From: Gnetum montanum
Lineage: Eukaryota > Streptophyta > Gnetopsida > Gnetales > Gnetaceae
Length of the DNA stretch: 64,000 nucleotides
Reading direction: 5' to 3'
Assembly (NCBI GenBank): GCA_015680685.1
Contig: MNCI01014239.1
Location: 355,827-419,826 of the forward strand
Made by a program: the position numbers and the translations under genes. Shown here piece by piece: positions 20,574 through 32,400 of this stretch (position 1 is its first letter; every line of letters starts with the position of its first letter). Under the pieces are notes generated by a model. It ran no database searches and was not told the DNA's origin. It worked only from the letters and a program-made list of their open reading frames with translations.

Positions 20574-23331
20574 ATGGAGTCCTCCCAAATTAACCCAGTG
20601 ACACTGCCAATCTCTGAATTTGGGGCTGAAACCTCGAACCTTATGACTACTATGAAACCCATAACTATTATTGAATAGATAAACCCCCCAAGGCCCTATG
20701 CACCAATCACTCAGGCTACAGGGCAAAGACCCTACTTATGCAACTCTTACACCCAAATAGTATAACTTCATCTATATCAAGATCCAAGCCAACTTGCCTA
20801 TTGATCATACAGAGAGGGAAGTGAAGCAAGATTATGAACTTATTTACAAAGGAGGTTGTGAGTTTATCCCCTTAGCATTTGATATAATTCCTTTTTTTGA
20901 ACACCATCATAAACTCATATCCTGGCTTCTCATGACAAGAAGTCAAGCCTTACAACCACCTCCAATAGAGCCTCAAAGTGCAGATGAGAAAGATAACTTT
21001 GCAGTCCAATATAAACATGGGTATTTGCACCATACTATCTATCCCCATTCCCATACAAACTCACTATTTCAATCCTTCCTAGAAGAGACCATGCTTCCAC
21101 CTTTATCCACAAACTCTAGACCACCAACTTCTCTACTAGAAATACCAACCTCCATTCCTATCTTCTCCAAGCTCAATACTAAATTTGATACATCCACTTC
21201 CATCATACCTCTGCAAATACAGTCCCAACAAACTCCTCCCCAAACTAATGTAGGATCAACCTTTCGACCTCAAATAATTGGGATGCCATCAGTTATACCA
21301 ACTTCCACATCCATCCATTACATACCTCAAGTGCAAATCCATGGAGAACCATTGATTACTTTAACCCAACACGTTCAGGGTGTTACCTCACAACCTATGG
21401 CTCGGTAGTGGGTTCCACCAGTTGTTCAGCAAAACCTATCTACTCACTATAGCATACCACACCCCGTGGTCTCAGCCTCGAATGTTGTCCCATCGCAACA
21501 AATGATGGTCCAACAATCTCTCTTTCCACAAACGATGCAACAATCAAGTCACTATCAACCACCACCAATTCAACCTACTGGTTTGCCTACCACCCAAGAG
21601 TGGGTAGACACAAAAAAAATGATGCACTCGTTAGCAGAAGAACTAAAGCGCCTCAAAACTATAAACATTAAGGAAGTCAAGGTATTGGACTTCTACCAAG
21701 ATGATCCAATTGACCCCTTAGTTCCTCCATTAACCTTGCCAAAAGGAGTCTCATTACCCTAGCTAACCAAGTACAATGGAGAGGGAGATCCAAACACTCA
21801 CCTAGTAATATTTCAAATAGAATGCCTATTGCTTCAGGCATGGCCTCATGTAATTCTACGTGTGTTTGCTATGTCCTTAACGGGAAAAGCCTTAGATTGG
21901 TACTGAGCTTTGCCCAGTAGCTCCATATCTTTTCTAGAGGACTTGTTGCACTAGTTTGTCACCTATTTCAAATACAATCTAAAGCCTAATGCCACGTTGG
22001 TTAGCTTGATTTAGATTAAACAAGTGCCATTAAAGCCAGCATAGAAATTTATCCAAAGGTGGAGTGCAGCCTTGAATGAACTTCACGAGCCCATCCCTGA
22101 AACATATCTGCTTACCATCCTTAGGGTGGCTATAAATGACTTTGTTAAATCAAAACTTTATTATTTGAAAGCCCATACCTTGAGCTAAGAATTTGTGCAA
22201 ATTAAGGACATATAAGAGGCGGCAAAAATAAGAAATAACCCAGCTTACTCAACCTTTAGGAGCCAACATACGAGGAAAGATAAATCCAAAATGATAGTAG
22301 CAGTGGTAGTAGAGACAGGTTGACCTAACCATCCAGGGAAAAAGGGAAAGCAACCTGTTGTCCCAAACGGCTATGAAAGAAACACACCCATGCCTACACT
22401 CGAACCTTCATCAAATAGAAACACCAACATGGTTCACGCCTATACATTCGAAAGAAAAGACCCTGCTCAATATACACCCTTGCCTATGAAGCCTTCACAA
22501 TTGCTTGATCAACTTCTAAAGGCTAGGTTAATCAAACATAAGCAAATGTCTTCCACGGTGTCTCAAAAACATGATCAATTCTATGAGTTGGTCAAGAACG
22601 CAGCCTTAGCAACAGATGATGAACCCTCCATTCCAAGAGGCTTTAGGTTGGATAGGTTTTGTGAATATCACCAATGGTGTGGTCATGTGACTAATTACTG
22701 TTTCACCTTGAAACAAGATATACAATGCATGATTGACAAGGGTGAAGTAATACTTGACAATGCAAACCCAATAAGACCCCAAAACCAACCCATGTGGGTA
22801 TACAAGGATCCTCTCAATACTAGTGATGCACCATATGTGATTAATACTATCCATGTGGAGAATAGACAAGACATCCCATGAAAACCTTTTCTAATTAGCA
22901 AGCCTTCAGAAAACATACCTACCCCAACATTTTCTCAAACCCCTTTCATCATACGCACATATCCTGTACCACAAAAACCATTTGTCATCCATGTACCTCC
23001 TTCCGTTGCAACAACAACCACACCATCTGAAAATTGACCCATTTCCTTTGTGATCCGGGTGCCAAAACACCCTAACATACAACCCACCTCCATTCGCCCA
23101 TAACCTCTACGAAAACATGTTACCGATAGGCTAACAAGAGAGTGCCTAGAAAGAGAAAACCATGAGCACAAATTAGGACCACCAAAGCCCACACCGCTAA
23201 ATGCTCTTCCCATGAGTCCATCCACTAATGAGCCTAGTATGAGTCATCAAAACAAAGATAATGTCACGGTTCACATCCTAAACTCAACATCCTCAGTTAC
23301 CAATGCAAAAATTCATCCACGAGAAATATGA
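20574..23331 (+). pseudogene. gag: B gag, broken
   Basis: ATGGAGTCCTCCCAAATTAA begins the frame, with a stop at about 20676 and a shift near 20770. The N-terminal part continues as PIDHTEREVKQDYELIYKGG. The Retrotrans_gag domain runs about 21750-22250: LTKYNGEGDPNTHLVIFQIE, FAMSLTGKALDWY, FVTYFKYNLKPNATLVSL, ending FVQIKDI. The Tat-type nucleocapsid motif FCEYHQWCGHVTNYCFTLKQ is near 22660-22720, followed by IDKGEVILDNANPIRPQNQP. About ten stops. The C gag at 55085-57733 is collinear. Confidence 0.87.
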
Positions 23332-24309
23332 ATGCTGGGACAAATGGACCAAGTCTCCACAGATAAAGGTGTCACAAATGGTAAATACCTAGCAAGCACA
23401 CTGACCCAGGTTACACATGTCTTGAAACAAAAGAATACTTCTTTAAGTCTGTATGACCTAGTAATGACTTCACCAGTACATCGGGAGGCTATCATGAGGA
23501 TGCTAACTTCAATTCCTATTAGTGAGGACCTCCCTACGGATGAGCCATCCATTTATGCAGTATTATCCCCGCAACCTCATGAATCAAAGACCACATCCCT
23601 AGAGTTTCGTGCTAATGACATTAAGCTAGATGAGAAAATAGGAGAAGTCACCACAACCCCTATGTCCATAATGATACAGGTTAATCATTTCAAGATACAT
23701 AGGGTACACATCAATAACAGTGCAGCAGAAAATGTAATACCTTTTCTTGTCATCGAAAAACTAGGACTTACTGAACAAATACAACCCATGAAAAACTCTT
23801 TCTTAAAATCCTTTAGTGGTTCCCGCCTTGTAGTGAAAGGCATGGTTTCCTTAGATTTCATAGTAGGGGACCAATTCCCTACATTAGCTGAATTCGTAGT
23901 AGCTGATGAAATGCCAAGGTTTAATTTGATTCTAGGACATCCTTGGCTAGCTTGATTGAGAGCTATATCCTCACCAATCCATCAAGAGATCCACCTACCT
24001 TATGAGGGTGGTGAAATCAGTATACATGGGGATACGATAACATCACTTACTTCCTCACACTCAAGAATGGATCAAGGGTCAGAAATTGAATTTTCTAAGC
24101 CTAATCAAGTAACCATGAGCACACTTCAAGACATGAACCCAACGCTAACTCACAATCCTACTAAAACTGAAGAAGCACTAGACAATGAAAACATAGGAGC
24201 CATTCCCACCAATGTCTCTTGGTCAAAATTACCTTTTGATATCTCCAGTGAGGGGGAAGGTGAGTATAAGATCATACCTACATGCCCCACCCATCACGTC
24301 AAGCTATGA
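23332..24309 (+). pseudogene. B aspartic protease, catalytic Asp lost
   Basis: A 207-codon open stretch reads SLSLYDLVMTSPVHREAIMR, then VNHFKIHRVHINNSAAENVI where the family has VxIDNGSS. The catalytic Asp is Asn. FNLILGHPWLA closes the domain at 23955. The frame continues after one stop (RAISSPIHQEIHLPYEGGEI) to 24309, where the RT should begin; instead the pol sequence ends. Confidence 0.85.
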
Positions 24310-24994
24310 AGGGTTAAGAAGCAACTTAACAACTAGAGCGAATTACCAATTTTTCAGAATGACATTAAACTACCAACCATCTGATATAATGTTAAACTAC
24401 TAGAGAACATCTACAATGAAATTAAAGTAGCCATAGTCAGAAATGGTTTGTTCATCTTGGAGTTTCCCAAAAATCATTATCACCTTTAGCCCACAATGGC
24501 CTAAAAGTAGTAATCCCTCATTCTCCTCTTTCAATATAGATGCAACAGTCCACCATGACTTTAAACTGAGGTGCACAGCTCAAAATGGCTTTAAACTAGA
24601 GCCCAATGCATCACAAGTTCATAAATATTCATTACGTTATGTTGAAGTTTTGTTTAGATGTTACAAATTACAATTTTGATTCATGCATTTTCATTACTTT
24701 TCTTTTTCAAATATTTTCTTTATGTTTTGCTCTTCATTTTAGAAACTCACTTTACATTCAGCTACATGCATATGTTTACGATATACTTGAGAAAATTAGA
24801 AAAAACAACAAAAATGTGGAAAAATAAAAAAAAATATTAAATGTCAAAGTGGCAATAGAATGCCACCATTTTATACCATAATCAAATCCATGTCATTACA
24901 TCAGTCTTCATACATTCCCATTAAGCATTTGAAAATCAAAAACATCTAATAGCTAAAACTAAGCTAATAGTCAAACTCATGCATCAATACTAAG
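24310..24994 (+). other. UTR-like sequence directly after B protease
   Basis: ATGACTTTAAACTG-type words recur (24357, 24388, 24556, 24588), the same motif as the 38-bp 3' UTR units. RT, both RNases H and integrase have thus been replaced by 3' UTR-type sequence. The rest, to about 24994, is AT-rich with no gene. Confidence 0.65.
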
Positions 24995-26730
24995 AAGGGG
25001 GCTGATCCCTAAGACCCTCTTCATCATCTGCTCCCACTCTACTTAGGCCAACTCCATCATTAACATGTCCTTATAACAAAGCCGAGAACAAAAAAAATAG
25101 GTAAGAGTAGTAAAGCAAATAATAAATATAAAAACAATAACACTAACAATGAGAAGAAACCATACAAAAAAATGCCATTATAAAACACTCACAAGTAAGG
25201 AAGGCCCTAAGTTGGCCTCCAAACGCCATATAATCTTCGCCTCGGGCACATTTGCCCAATCCTCCTCCAAGCCAAGATCAATACCAGTGAGGGTTTTACC
25301 CTTGTCCACCGAAGTCTAGGTAGGATGCTCAAGAGAGAACATGCCTATCGAAGCTTCCCTGGAGGTAGTAGTAACAGTTCTCTCAAGAGATCCCTCCACC
25401 TCGGTGCAGTCAGCGAACTTTTCATAAGCAAGCCGCAAGCCTAACCCATCGATGAACATCTCCATCTAGCAACATTCAACTAACTCCTCCTTTAACCATT
25501 TCTTATATTGATGCGTTTTGGTCTTGTCCCCACTTCCACACTTTTGTAGCAAAGGACTTCCAATCATGACATTTCCTATTCAGCAAATCCATCTATGCTC
25601 TTTATTCTACTAAATCCCATGTCACCTACACTTTGCTATTCAAAACCGTCCAATAACGTGCATAGGTGATTTCAGATGCACATCAAGTGCTATCACTAGA
25701 TAGTTTAGAAGCAGCAAGATCGTAATGGGACTGGAGATCCCTTTTCTCCTCTCTCTCCTTTGCTAGTGCTTCCTTCAATGAATGTACCCCATCCCATAGA
25801 TACTCAACTGAATGCCTACAAGTCCAAAGTGACTTGGCATTCTGTATGATGCAACTGGAAACTGCATCGTATACATTTCTAGGGACTTGCTCAATATTTC
25901 TAGGAGCATCAATGTGAGTAGCTTTAGAAGGATCCCACTTGAGCTTGGTGCCTGTAGGTGTAAGCACCACACACATGAATCACCTAAAATAAAAAATGAA
26001 CGCAAAGAAACACAAATAAAACCAAACACTTAGCATAATAGGCAATGTACGCATACCTAGTTCTGGATGAGCTTCTTGTAGGTGAGAAACCACATCATTA
26101 ATGATGCCCTTAACAAAGTCCATTTTTCTAAGCATCTTAGGCCATGGCCTTAGCTGGTTAGTTGATGTGGGACAAGCAAGGGAGGTCACCTCAATTGGTA
26201 CCTATGATCCTGACACCTCTTCCCGAGATGTATGTGCCTCATAAATCTTAGCCTCTACCTTCGATTCTAGAAATAATCAAGATAATCAAGAAAAATACAT
26301 GAAAATTAAAGGATGCAAAACATGGATTGAGCTAAAAGGAACATACCAAAAAGTCATCTATTGTTTAGCTTGGGTGGATCACCAAGATGCAAATATCCAT
26401 CAAAGAAACCATTGAAGATACCTCTTTCATCACTTGAATGCCTAAGTGCATCCAAAGCCTCTGCAAGCTTCATCCCCATGATGTTTGTCACATCTCCCTC
26501 TTGCAAGGTGGGAGGTTCTTGGATCATTTCTTATCTTTCCTTCGCCTCTTCCTCTGGCCTTGTGACAACCACCTCAGGATCAACCATCGGGGCCAAAGCC
26601 TCTCTCTCTCTCTCAGGATTTTCCTTTGATAATTCTAGAATCTTAGAGTTAGTATAACATAGTATATATAACGTATAGGTCAAAAAAACAAAAAAATAAT
26701 AAATATATAACAATAAAATAAACTACTTAC

Positions 26731-27777
26731 CCTCCACTGGTAGTAAAAACTAAATCTTCTTTGCTCTTGGTGGTATCACATCTAGAGCAGGCTCTCTTGG
26801 GCATTCATTACACTTCACCTTCATCTTGGACTTCCCAACAGTCTCACCAATCAAACGTTCAACCCTTTTAATAGACATGCATAGCCTAGGTGGTTTCAAT
26901 CCCAAGCTATCATGGGAATGATGGGAACAACTAGCCACACCTCCACTAGTAACTGATACTAATTCATCAATATCTTCCAGTGGGTCTTGGGATCTAGTGG
27001 TGTTAAACAAATGACGAATCTAAGGGCAGAACAGTTGTGAACGATCCCTCAAAATATAGCAGTTATCATCATAAACTACTAGGAACTCAGCAAACCTATG
27101 TAGGTACCCCGCAAAGAAAGCAAATGTAAAATGGGATTTAACATGGATGTTTGAACGTAACCTAACAATCTCCCCATGAAAACCAGATCCAAGAAACTGT
27201 GCCCAGTTGTAGCACATGCCTATCTCCAAAACTACATGAATGACATGCGTGGAGTCAATCCCAAGGTTTCTTCCTTGGGAAAGAGATTTAGGGAAAGCCC
27301 ATGCTTAGAAGAGAGGATACAGGAAATTCATCTTCATTGATTGGGTATCATCTCACATGGAAAAGTCCTTAGGATCTCGAGACATGCCTAACAACTCCTC
27401 CAGCTCTCTTATGACCTAGCCCTCTTTAGCTTCTTTATCTATAGTCACCCTGGCACCATCCATGGGTACACCAAAAAGATCAGAAAGGAACTCAATGGTC
27501 AAGTGAAAAGATACCTTGACTCCTTGAACCAACATGGTGAAATGGGAAGCATCGTTATTGAAAGAATCAACAATGGTGATCATCTCAGTAGCTAGAATAC
27601 TAGGAGTTAAAGCTATGAACAAGTCCATCAGACCTGCTCAGGTAAGGTGGCTAATGATCAAATCAGAAGATCTTTTCTACAACCATTGTTGAAATTTCTC
27701 TACCTCCCCATATTTCATAAAAAGGGTGGCCTCAGTACACCCTCTTATAATAGTAACTTCTTCGGAGGTGATGGCTA
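26731..27777 (-). pseudogene. Largest exon of the B antisense gene
   Basis: A 1047-bp exon bounded by an acceptor (TTTTTATAG) and a strong donor (GGAGG|GTAAGTAG). Readable pieces are EEVTIIRGCTEATLFMKYGE, LMDLFIALTPSILATEMITI, VSFHLTIEFLSDLFGVPMDG, MCYNWAQFLGSGFHGEIVRL and HFTFAFFAGYLHRFAEFLVV. About six stops. The FLSDLFGVPMDG block resembles the fold entry of plant retroelement accessory proteins, a similarity noticed by eye only. Confidence 0.6.
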
Positions 27778-29030
27778 CTATAAAAAGAAAAACATAAAGC
27801 AAAGAGTTAAAAAGAAAACATAATATGCAAGGGTGCAACGAAAAAGAAAATAGAGTTTAGATTATGGTCATTTACCATCAGTAAATGGTGTAGGTGGGGT
27901 AGGTGAAGGATCAATTCTTTGAGGGAAAATTGGCCCATTAGAAGATCAATTCTCATGTAGCCATCACGAACTTGGCAGTGCTCAAAGGCTCTTGAAAACT
28001 TCCTATGGTAGTCAACAAGGGCCACCTTTGTCTGGTCCAACATTGTGGCACAAAGAATGGGACCCTCCATGAATGTCTCTAATGTTGTGCACACTAAGGC
28101 AAGCCCACCATCATCATCGTGCATCCCATGTTCATCAAAATGGGGCTTGCATAAGAAAAAAACATTTACATTTAGATGATGACATAAAATTTAAAAAGGA
28201 ATTAAAAAGTAAAGCAAGGTGCAAGGGAGCATACCTATCCACTCTATATACTGTCCCAGTTGGGTTCTGTAATAGAGTGTGCACACAGAAGGTTAAGAAA
28301 AGTGTGTTGTTATTGTTATAATGAATACAAGTAGGCAACTCCCACACATGAGTCAAGGGACATGTAGATCTAGGACCCTCAGAAGGGCCTCCCTCAACCC
28401 TAAAAAGTCCCTCATCAATATCAGTAATAAAGGAAAGCATGCCTTGTGTAGACCCAGGAAACACTATCTCGATGATATCACAAGCCAACTATTCACTCAG
28501 GTGAGATCATATGATCACACTAAAATTTTGCAGGATGAATGATAAAAATGAACTAACACCAGGGCGGAACCATATCACATGGGGCTCGATGTGCATGTCA
28601 TAAAGAGGTGTGTCCAATCTAAAGGGGCCAAACCAAGCAAGTATACCAACAAGATCAACTACGAGAAGAGAAGGTTTAGGTCCCCTGCATACAACCAAAA
28701 ATATTAGATAAGTGAAGAATCTAAGTGCTAACAATAGGTCAAAATCACATAAACCAAAAATCACATAAAAAATGCTTTAAATTCATAACTTCACCCCATG
28801 AGACAAGGACACCAATATCTATTTAGTGTATCTGATGCTTAGTGGGGTACATTGAAATCCATTTTATAGTAAATCCACACACAAGTTCAGAACATGAACA
28901 CTCACTAAAACAATGTTTAAATCATTAGTCTCAGGAAAATAATAAATGATATAAATATAGAAATTAGAAAATAACAAACATCTTGGCAAGCACTTTACAT
29001 TTTCATGTCTCAGCAAAGAGAACCTGGACA

Positions 29031-29138
29031 CTCATGCTGCAGCTTCCCAATGGGCAACTCACACTGCAGCTTCTCAAGGGACAACTCATGCTACAGCTTC
29101 CCAAGGGGCAACTCACACTGGGACAAACTCACACTAGG
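29031..29138 (+). repeat. 27-bp tandem array of the B word, in intron 1 of the antisense gene
   Basis: CTCATGCTGCAGCTTCCCAA plus seven bases repeats at 29031, 29058, 29085 and 29112 (the last partial). Single words continue to about 29660 (CTCATGCTGCATAG, AGTCACGCTGCCC) and again at 29935-30005. Confidence 0.9.
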
Positions 29139-29784
29139 GCCTATTTCCAAATGACTCATGCAGGGAGGGCTCACATTGGGATTGTTCTAGCAAAATCATG
29201 CTACCTACATCCCCAACATTCATGCTGGGTTCTCTACATTCCAACTCACACTGGGAACCAATAACTCACGCTACAGGGGATCACATTCCAAGATGCTAGT
29301 GGTCATGCTGCATAGAAGAAAAGAAATTGGCGTTTCCCAGAAACTTGGCAGTCATGCTTAAACCTCCCCAATAACGTGGATCATGCTGCAAGAAAAAGGA
29401 AAACTAACCTTCCCTTGGTAGTCACGCTGCCCAGCAAGACAAATATAGAAGTCACAGTACACAAGAAAGCCTAGTACTCATGCTTGCCTTCCCCTTGTAG
29501 TCAAGAAGGCTGAAAATCCTACAACCTAGGAAGACTAGGAAGGCTGAAAAATCATGTTTCCAGGAAGCTCTAAAAGCTCATGTTGTGTAGGATATCCTTG
29601 ATACTCATGATGTAACTTGCACTCACGCCCTAGGCACTCATGCTGATGCCACAAAGAATCAAGAACAGTGAGCCACAAATCCCAGATAAACCCCAAAATA
29701 ACCCCAAAATTGTGGCCATAAAATTCTGTCCTAGCTAATGCTATTTACAAATGCTAGAAGAAAAGCAAAAGAAAAAAAATCTAC

Positions 29785-29963
29785 CTATGTAGGGCCCCAT
29801 CCCATGTTGGAATTCTAGCTTGGGGGAGACATTGGAGAAGCTCTTCACTCTCCTCCACAAATGCTAGATCTACCTGCCTCTTCCCTTTGTCTTGGGTTGC
29901 CTTTCCTCTACCCTTGCCCTTCATGGTTGCCATGCTCATGCTAACATTGATGTTGTAGCTCAT
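29785..29963 (-). pseudogene. First exon of the B antisense gene
   Basis: Open from ATGAGCTACAACATCAATGT (a nearer ATGGCAACCATGAAGG is equally possible) to the donor CATAG|GTAGATT. It reads KGKGRGKATQDKGKRQVDLA then PQARIPTWDGALHR. It joins in frame to GPKPSLLVVDLVGILAWFGP in exon 2. The start codon lies inside the B word AGCATGAGC. Confidence 0.65.
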
Positions 29964-30005
29964 GCTGCACTCCTACCTCACGTTGTAGTCCAAGAACTCA
30001 TGCTA

Positions 30006-30600
30006 GCACAAAACCCCCTTCCTTCACTTCAAAACCCCCTATTAAACCCAAAACATTCTATATTATTTTATTTTAATTTATTTATTTAAATTTACCATGT
30101 CTAAATTTTTTTTCATTTATGTCATCTTTATTTTATGTTGGCTTAATATTCCTCATTATTCTGGCCTCTGGAGGTGAGGCCAAAGAAAGTTATTATTATG
30201 CAAAGGGAGGGATGAAAAGTTGAAATTAGGAAAAAATAAAAAATAAAAACAAAATATACACACATATATAAACATTTAAAAATCCATAAAATTTTAAAGC
30301 CTCATAAACTAATTATTCACACACAAAAATTTAAAAATTTATAAATGCTGCATACACTCATGACAAGTCAACATGAATACTATCTGCCTGGTATGGCCTA
30401 AAACCACCATCCGGCCTGGAATAGCCTAAAACTACCACTTTTTGAGTTGCTTTTCTTTCATTTAGACATTTTAACTCTGTTTACGATAGGTGTTGCTTGA
30501 TGTTGTTTTCTTTCTAGTTGATTTTTGCAGGATCTTGCAGATACACAACACGACCATGCATGCACCATCACACCTTACATAAGTAAGGTAAGCACCAAGT
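30006..30600 (+). other. AT-rich spacer of element B
   Basis: Long A and T runs, no open frame of note. It lies between the antisense gene start and the 38-bp array. Confidence 0.6.
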
Positions 30601-30665
30601 CCTCTATGACTATAAAATGGCATAGCTCATCCTTAGTCATGATGTTAAACAGGCATAATAGCCAG

Positions 30666-31007
30666 TCCTGGCATTATAACTTAAAACTAATACCACAGAA
30701 CATTCCTGGCATTATGACTTAAAACTGATACCATAGAAAAATCCTGGCATTATGACTTAAAACTGATACCACAAAACAGTCCTAGCATTATGAATTAAAA
30801 TTGATACCACAGAATAGTCTTGACATTATGCCCTAAAAATAATACCATAGAGTAGTCCTGGCATTATGGATTAAAAATGATACCACAGAACAATCCTGGC
30901 ATTATGATTTAAAACGGATACCATAGAACGGTCCTAGTATTATGACTTAAAAATGATACCACAAAATGGTCCTGGGGCTATCACTTGAAACTGGCATCAT
31001 AGAGTGT
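30666..31007 (+). repeat. 38-bp tandem array in B 3' UTR
   Basis: Nine units start exactly 38 bp apart from 30666 to 30970 (consensus TCCTGGCATTATGACTTAAA then ACTGATACCACAGAACAG). Degenerate units extend left to about 30590 and right to 31260 (CGCTATGACTATAAACTAGC). The unit is shared with A at 1878-2215. Confidence 0.95.
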
Positions 31008-31269
31008 CCTAGAGTCATGACATTAAACTGACACCATAGATCTCTATTCAGTATGACACTAAAATGCCACGTTTGTCCACCATAACATAAAACTAGCACC
31101 TAGAGTCCACTAATACTATAAACTGGTTTGCCTCTTCATAGTCCGCTATGACTATAAACTAGCAGTGCTCCATCTGCTAAGACACTAAACTGGCACCGTC
31201 CAAAGGGTTATGATGTGAAACTAATCCACAACAGTCCACTAAGACTATATACTTGAAAATACATGTTGC

Positions 31270-32400
31270 TATAATTGGCTATACTTGTTTTACAAAAAAC
31301 CTGCTGCATAATTTGTCTTGCAGATCTTATTGAGGCTAATGTTGTTCGTGATGTTGTTTGCTTTTAAATTGGATGCGGTGGCTCCATCTCCTTGTTTTCT
31401 TTCAAGTTTGAAGTGCTTAGCTAACTGAATCATTTGTGGTTTCCCTGTCTCCTTAGAGTTGTGTTTGCAGGATGACACACCTAAGGCCTTAGTGCACGGA
31501 TGTACTTCATCATGATGACAAGGTATCAAATTCTTCCTAATCCTCACAACTGGGTTAATCAAATCGTTCATAAGTACATTCCCAACTCCTGATACATTCC
31601 CTATTTCCCATCATGTTCCCCTTATCCTATTCAATTACCCTTGGATACGTTCTACTCACCCCAAAGCTTTTAATACACTGTTACACACTATGATTCTTCA
31701 AGCAGTTGTAATGAAAAACATAGTACACGATACATGATATGAAATGTAAGCACATGAGCATGAGCACAACACTGAAAGAAATAGAAAAAAAAATAAAACC
31801 AAAATAAAAAGAAAAAAAACAAAAGAAATGAAGAAACAAACAAGAAAATAAAAAAAAGAAAAAAATGTCAAAGAGCAAAAATGCACGGAAAAGGTCTTCA
31901 TGACCCCATGGACATCTCAGATCAAAGACCATTGGCTCTTCTCATACAAGCCCCAGGCGAGAAGGCAATTTTCTTGGAAAAATAGTTACACTTTTATCTC
32001 AAATGATCATGTTGGACATCATTGCATGGCTTTGGTTGTTTACAATGGGCTCCCGTAAATAGTCTATAAGAGTCCCATTTCTCCAAAGAATGCACCTCCT
32101 ATGTTTGGGCCCCAAGTCTGTTGAACACTGGCTATTGACAAGGACCAAAGAAATAGCTCATTCACATGAGAGCATTCCTCTCTCACAATTCTGGTAGCAA
32201 TTATAACCCTTGATCAACTCCTGGCTTCCCCTGGTTACAACCAATCCCCTCACATCTTGAACTACATCCCCTCAATCCCATGTACTTTTGAAAATGATGC
32301 GATGACATCCAGCCAAGGGCCAAAGAATAATGCTTGGTACTTGTTTGTTCATGGTGTTTTGCACTTATTTGTCAACACATCTTAGGTGGATTCCTCCAGA
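31270..32400 (+). other. B 3' UTR
   Basis: Collinear with A 2225-3232. It contains a 95-bp A/purine-rich run (about 31772-31866). The last bases before TGAAACACC are AAAAAAGAGGGACCAA, a good polypurine tract if the LTR starts at 32421. If the LTR starts at 32401 (TGTCAAAA), this tract is inside it. Confidence 0.65.

Larger units (their letters stand above)
25199..29963 (-). pseudogene. Antisense multi-exon accessory gene of element B
   Basis: A spliced gene runs opposite to gag. Candidate exons: 29963-29785, 28684-28560, 28490-28329, 28266-28235, 28145-27876, 27777-26731, 26635-26347, 26266-26057, 25951-25199. All have GT/AG borders. I checked four junctions that keep the frame: exon 1/2 (AG|G, Arg), and the last three junctions, all phase 1 (G|AA, G|AA, G|GC). 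Other junctions do not fit cleanly and the frame has stops, so it is decayed. Exon 1 starts with a basic stretch (MATMKGKGRGKATQDKGKRQ). The last exons are acidic and coiled-coil-like (LKEALAKEREEKRDLQSHYD). Antisense extra ORFs downstream of gag-pol are known in Tat-lineage elements. I do not recognise a catalytic domain; a plant-mobile-domain relative is possible. Confidence 0.65.

Noticed and set aside
22606-23225. Minus-strand frames opposite B gag/protease
   Set aside because: Shadows of the gag nucleocapsid region; no splice sites or domain pattern.
26361-26657. 98-codon Ser-rich frame on the plus strand
   Set aside because: Antiparallel shadow of exon 7 of the minus-strand gene, whose acidic coding sense and splice borders are better.
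30666-31007. Regular 38-bp array considered as a CRISPR-like array
   Set aside because: The whole unit repeats with no unique spacers, and the setting is a plant retroelement 3' UTR.
31681-31932. Phe-rich 83-codon minus-strand frame
   Set aside because: Produced by the A-rich tract of the B 3' UTR.
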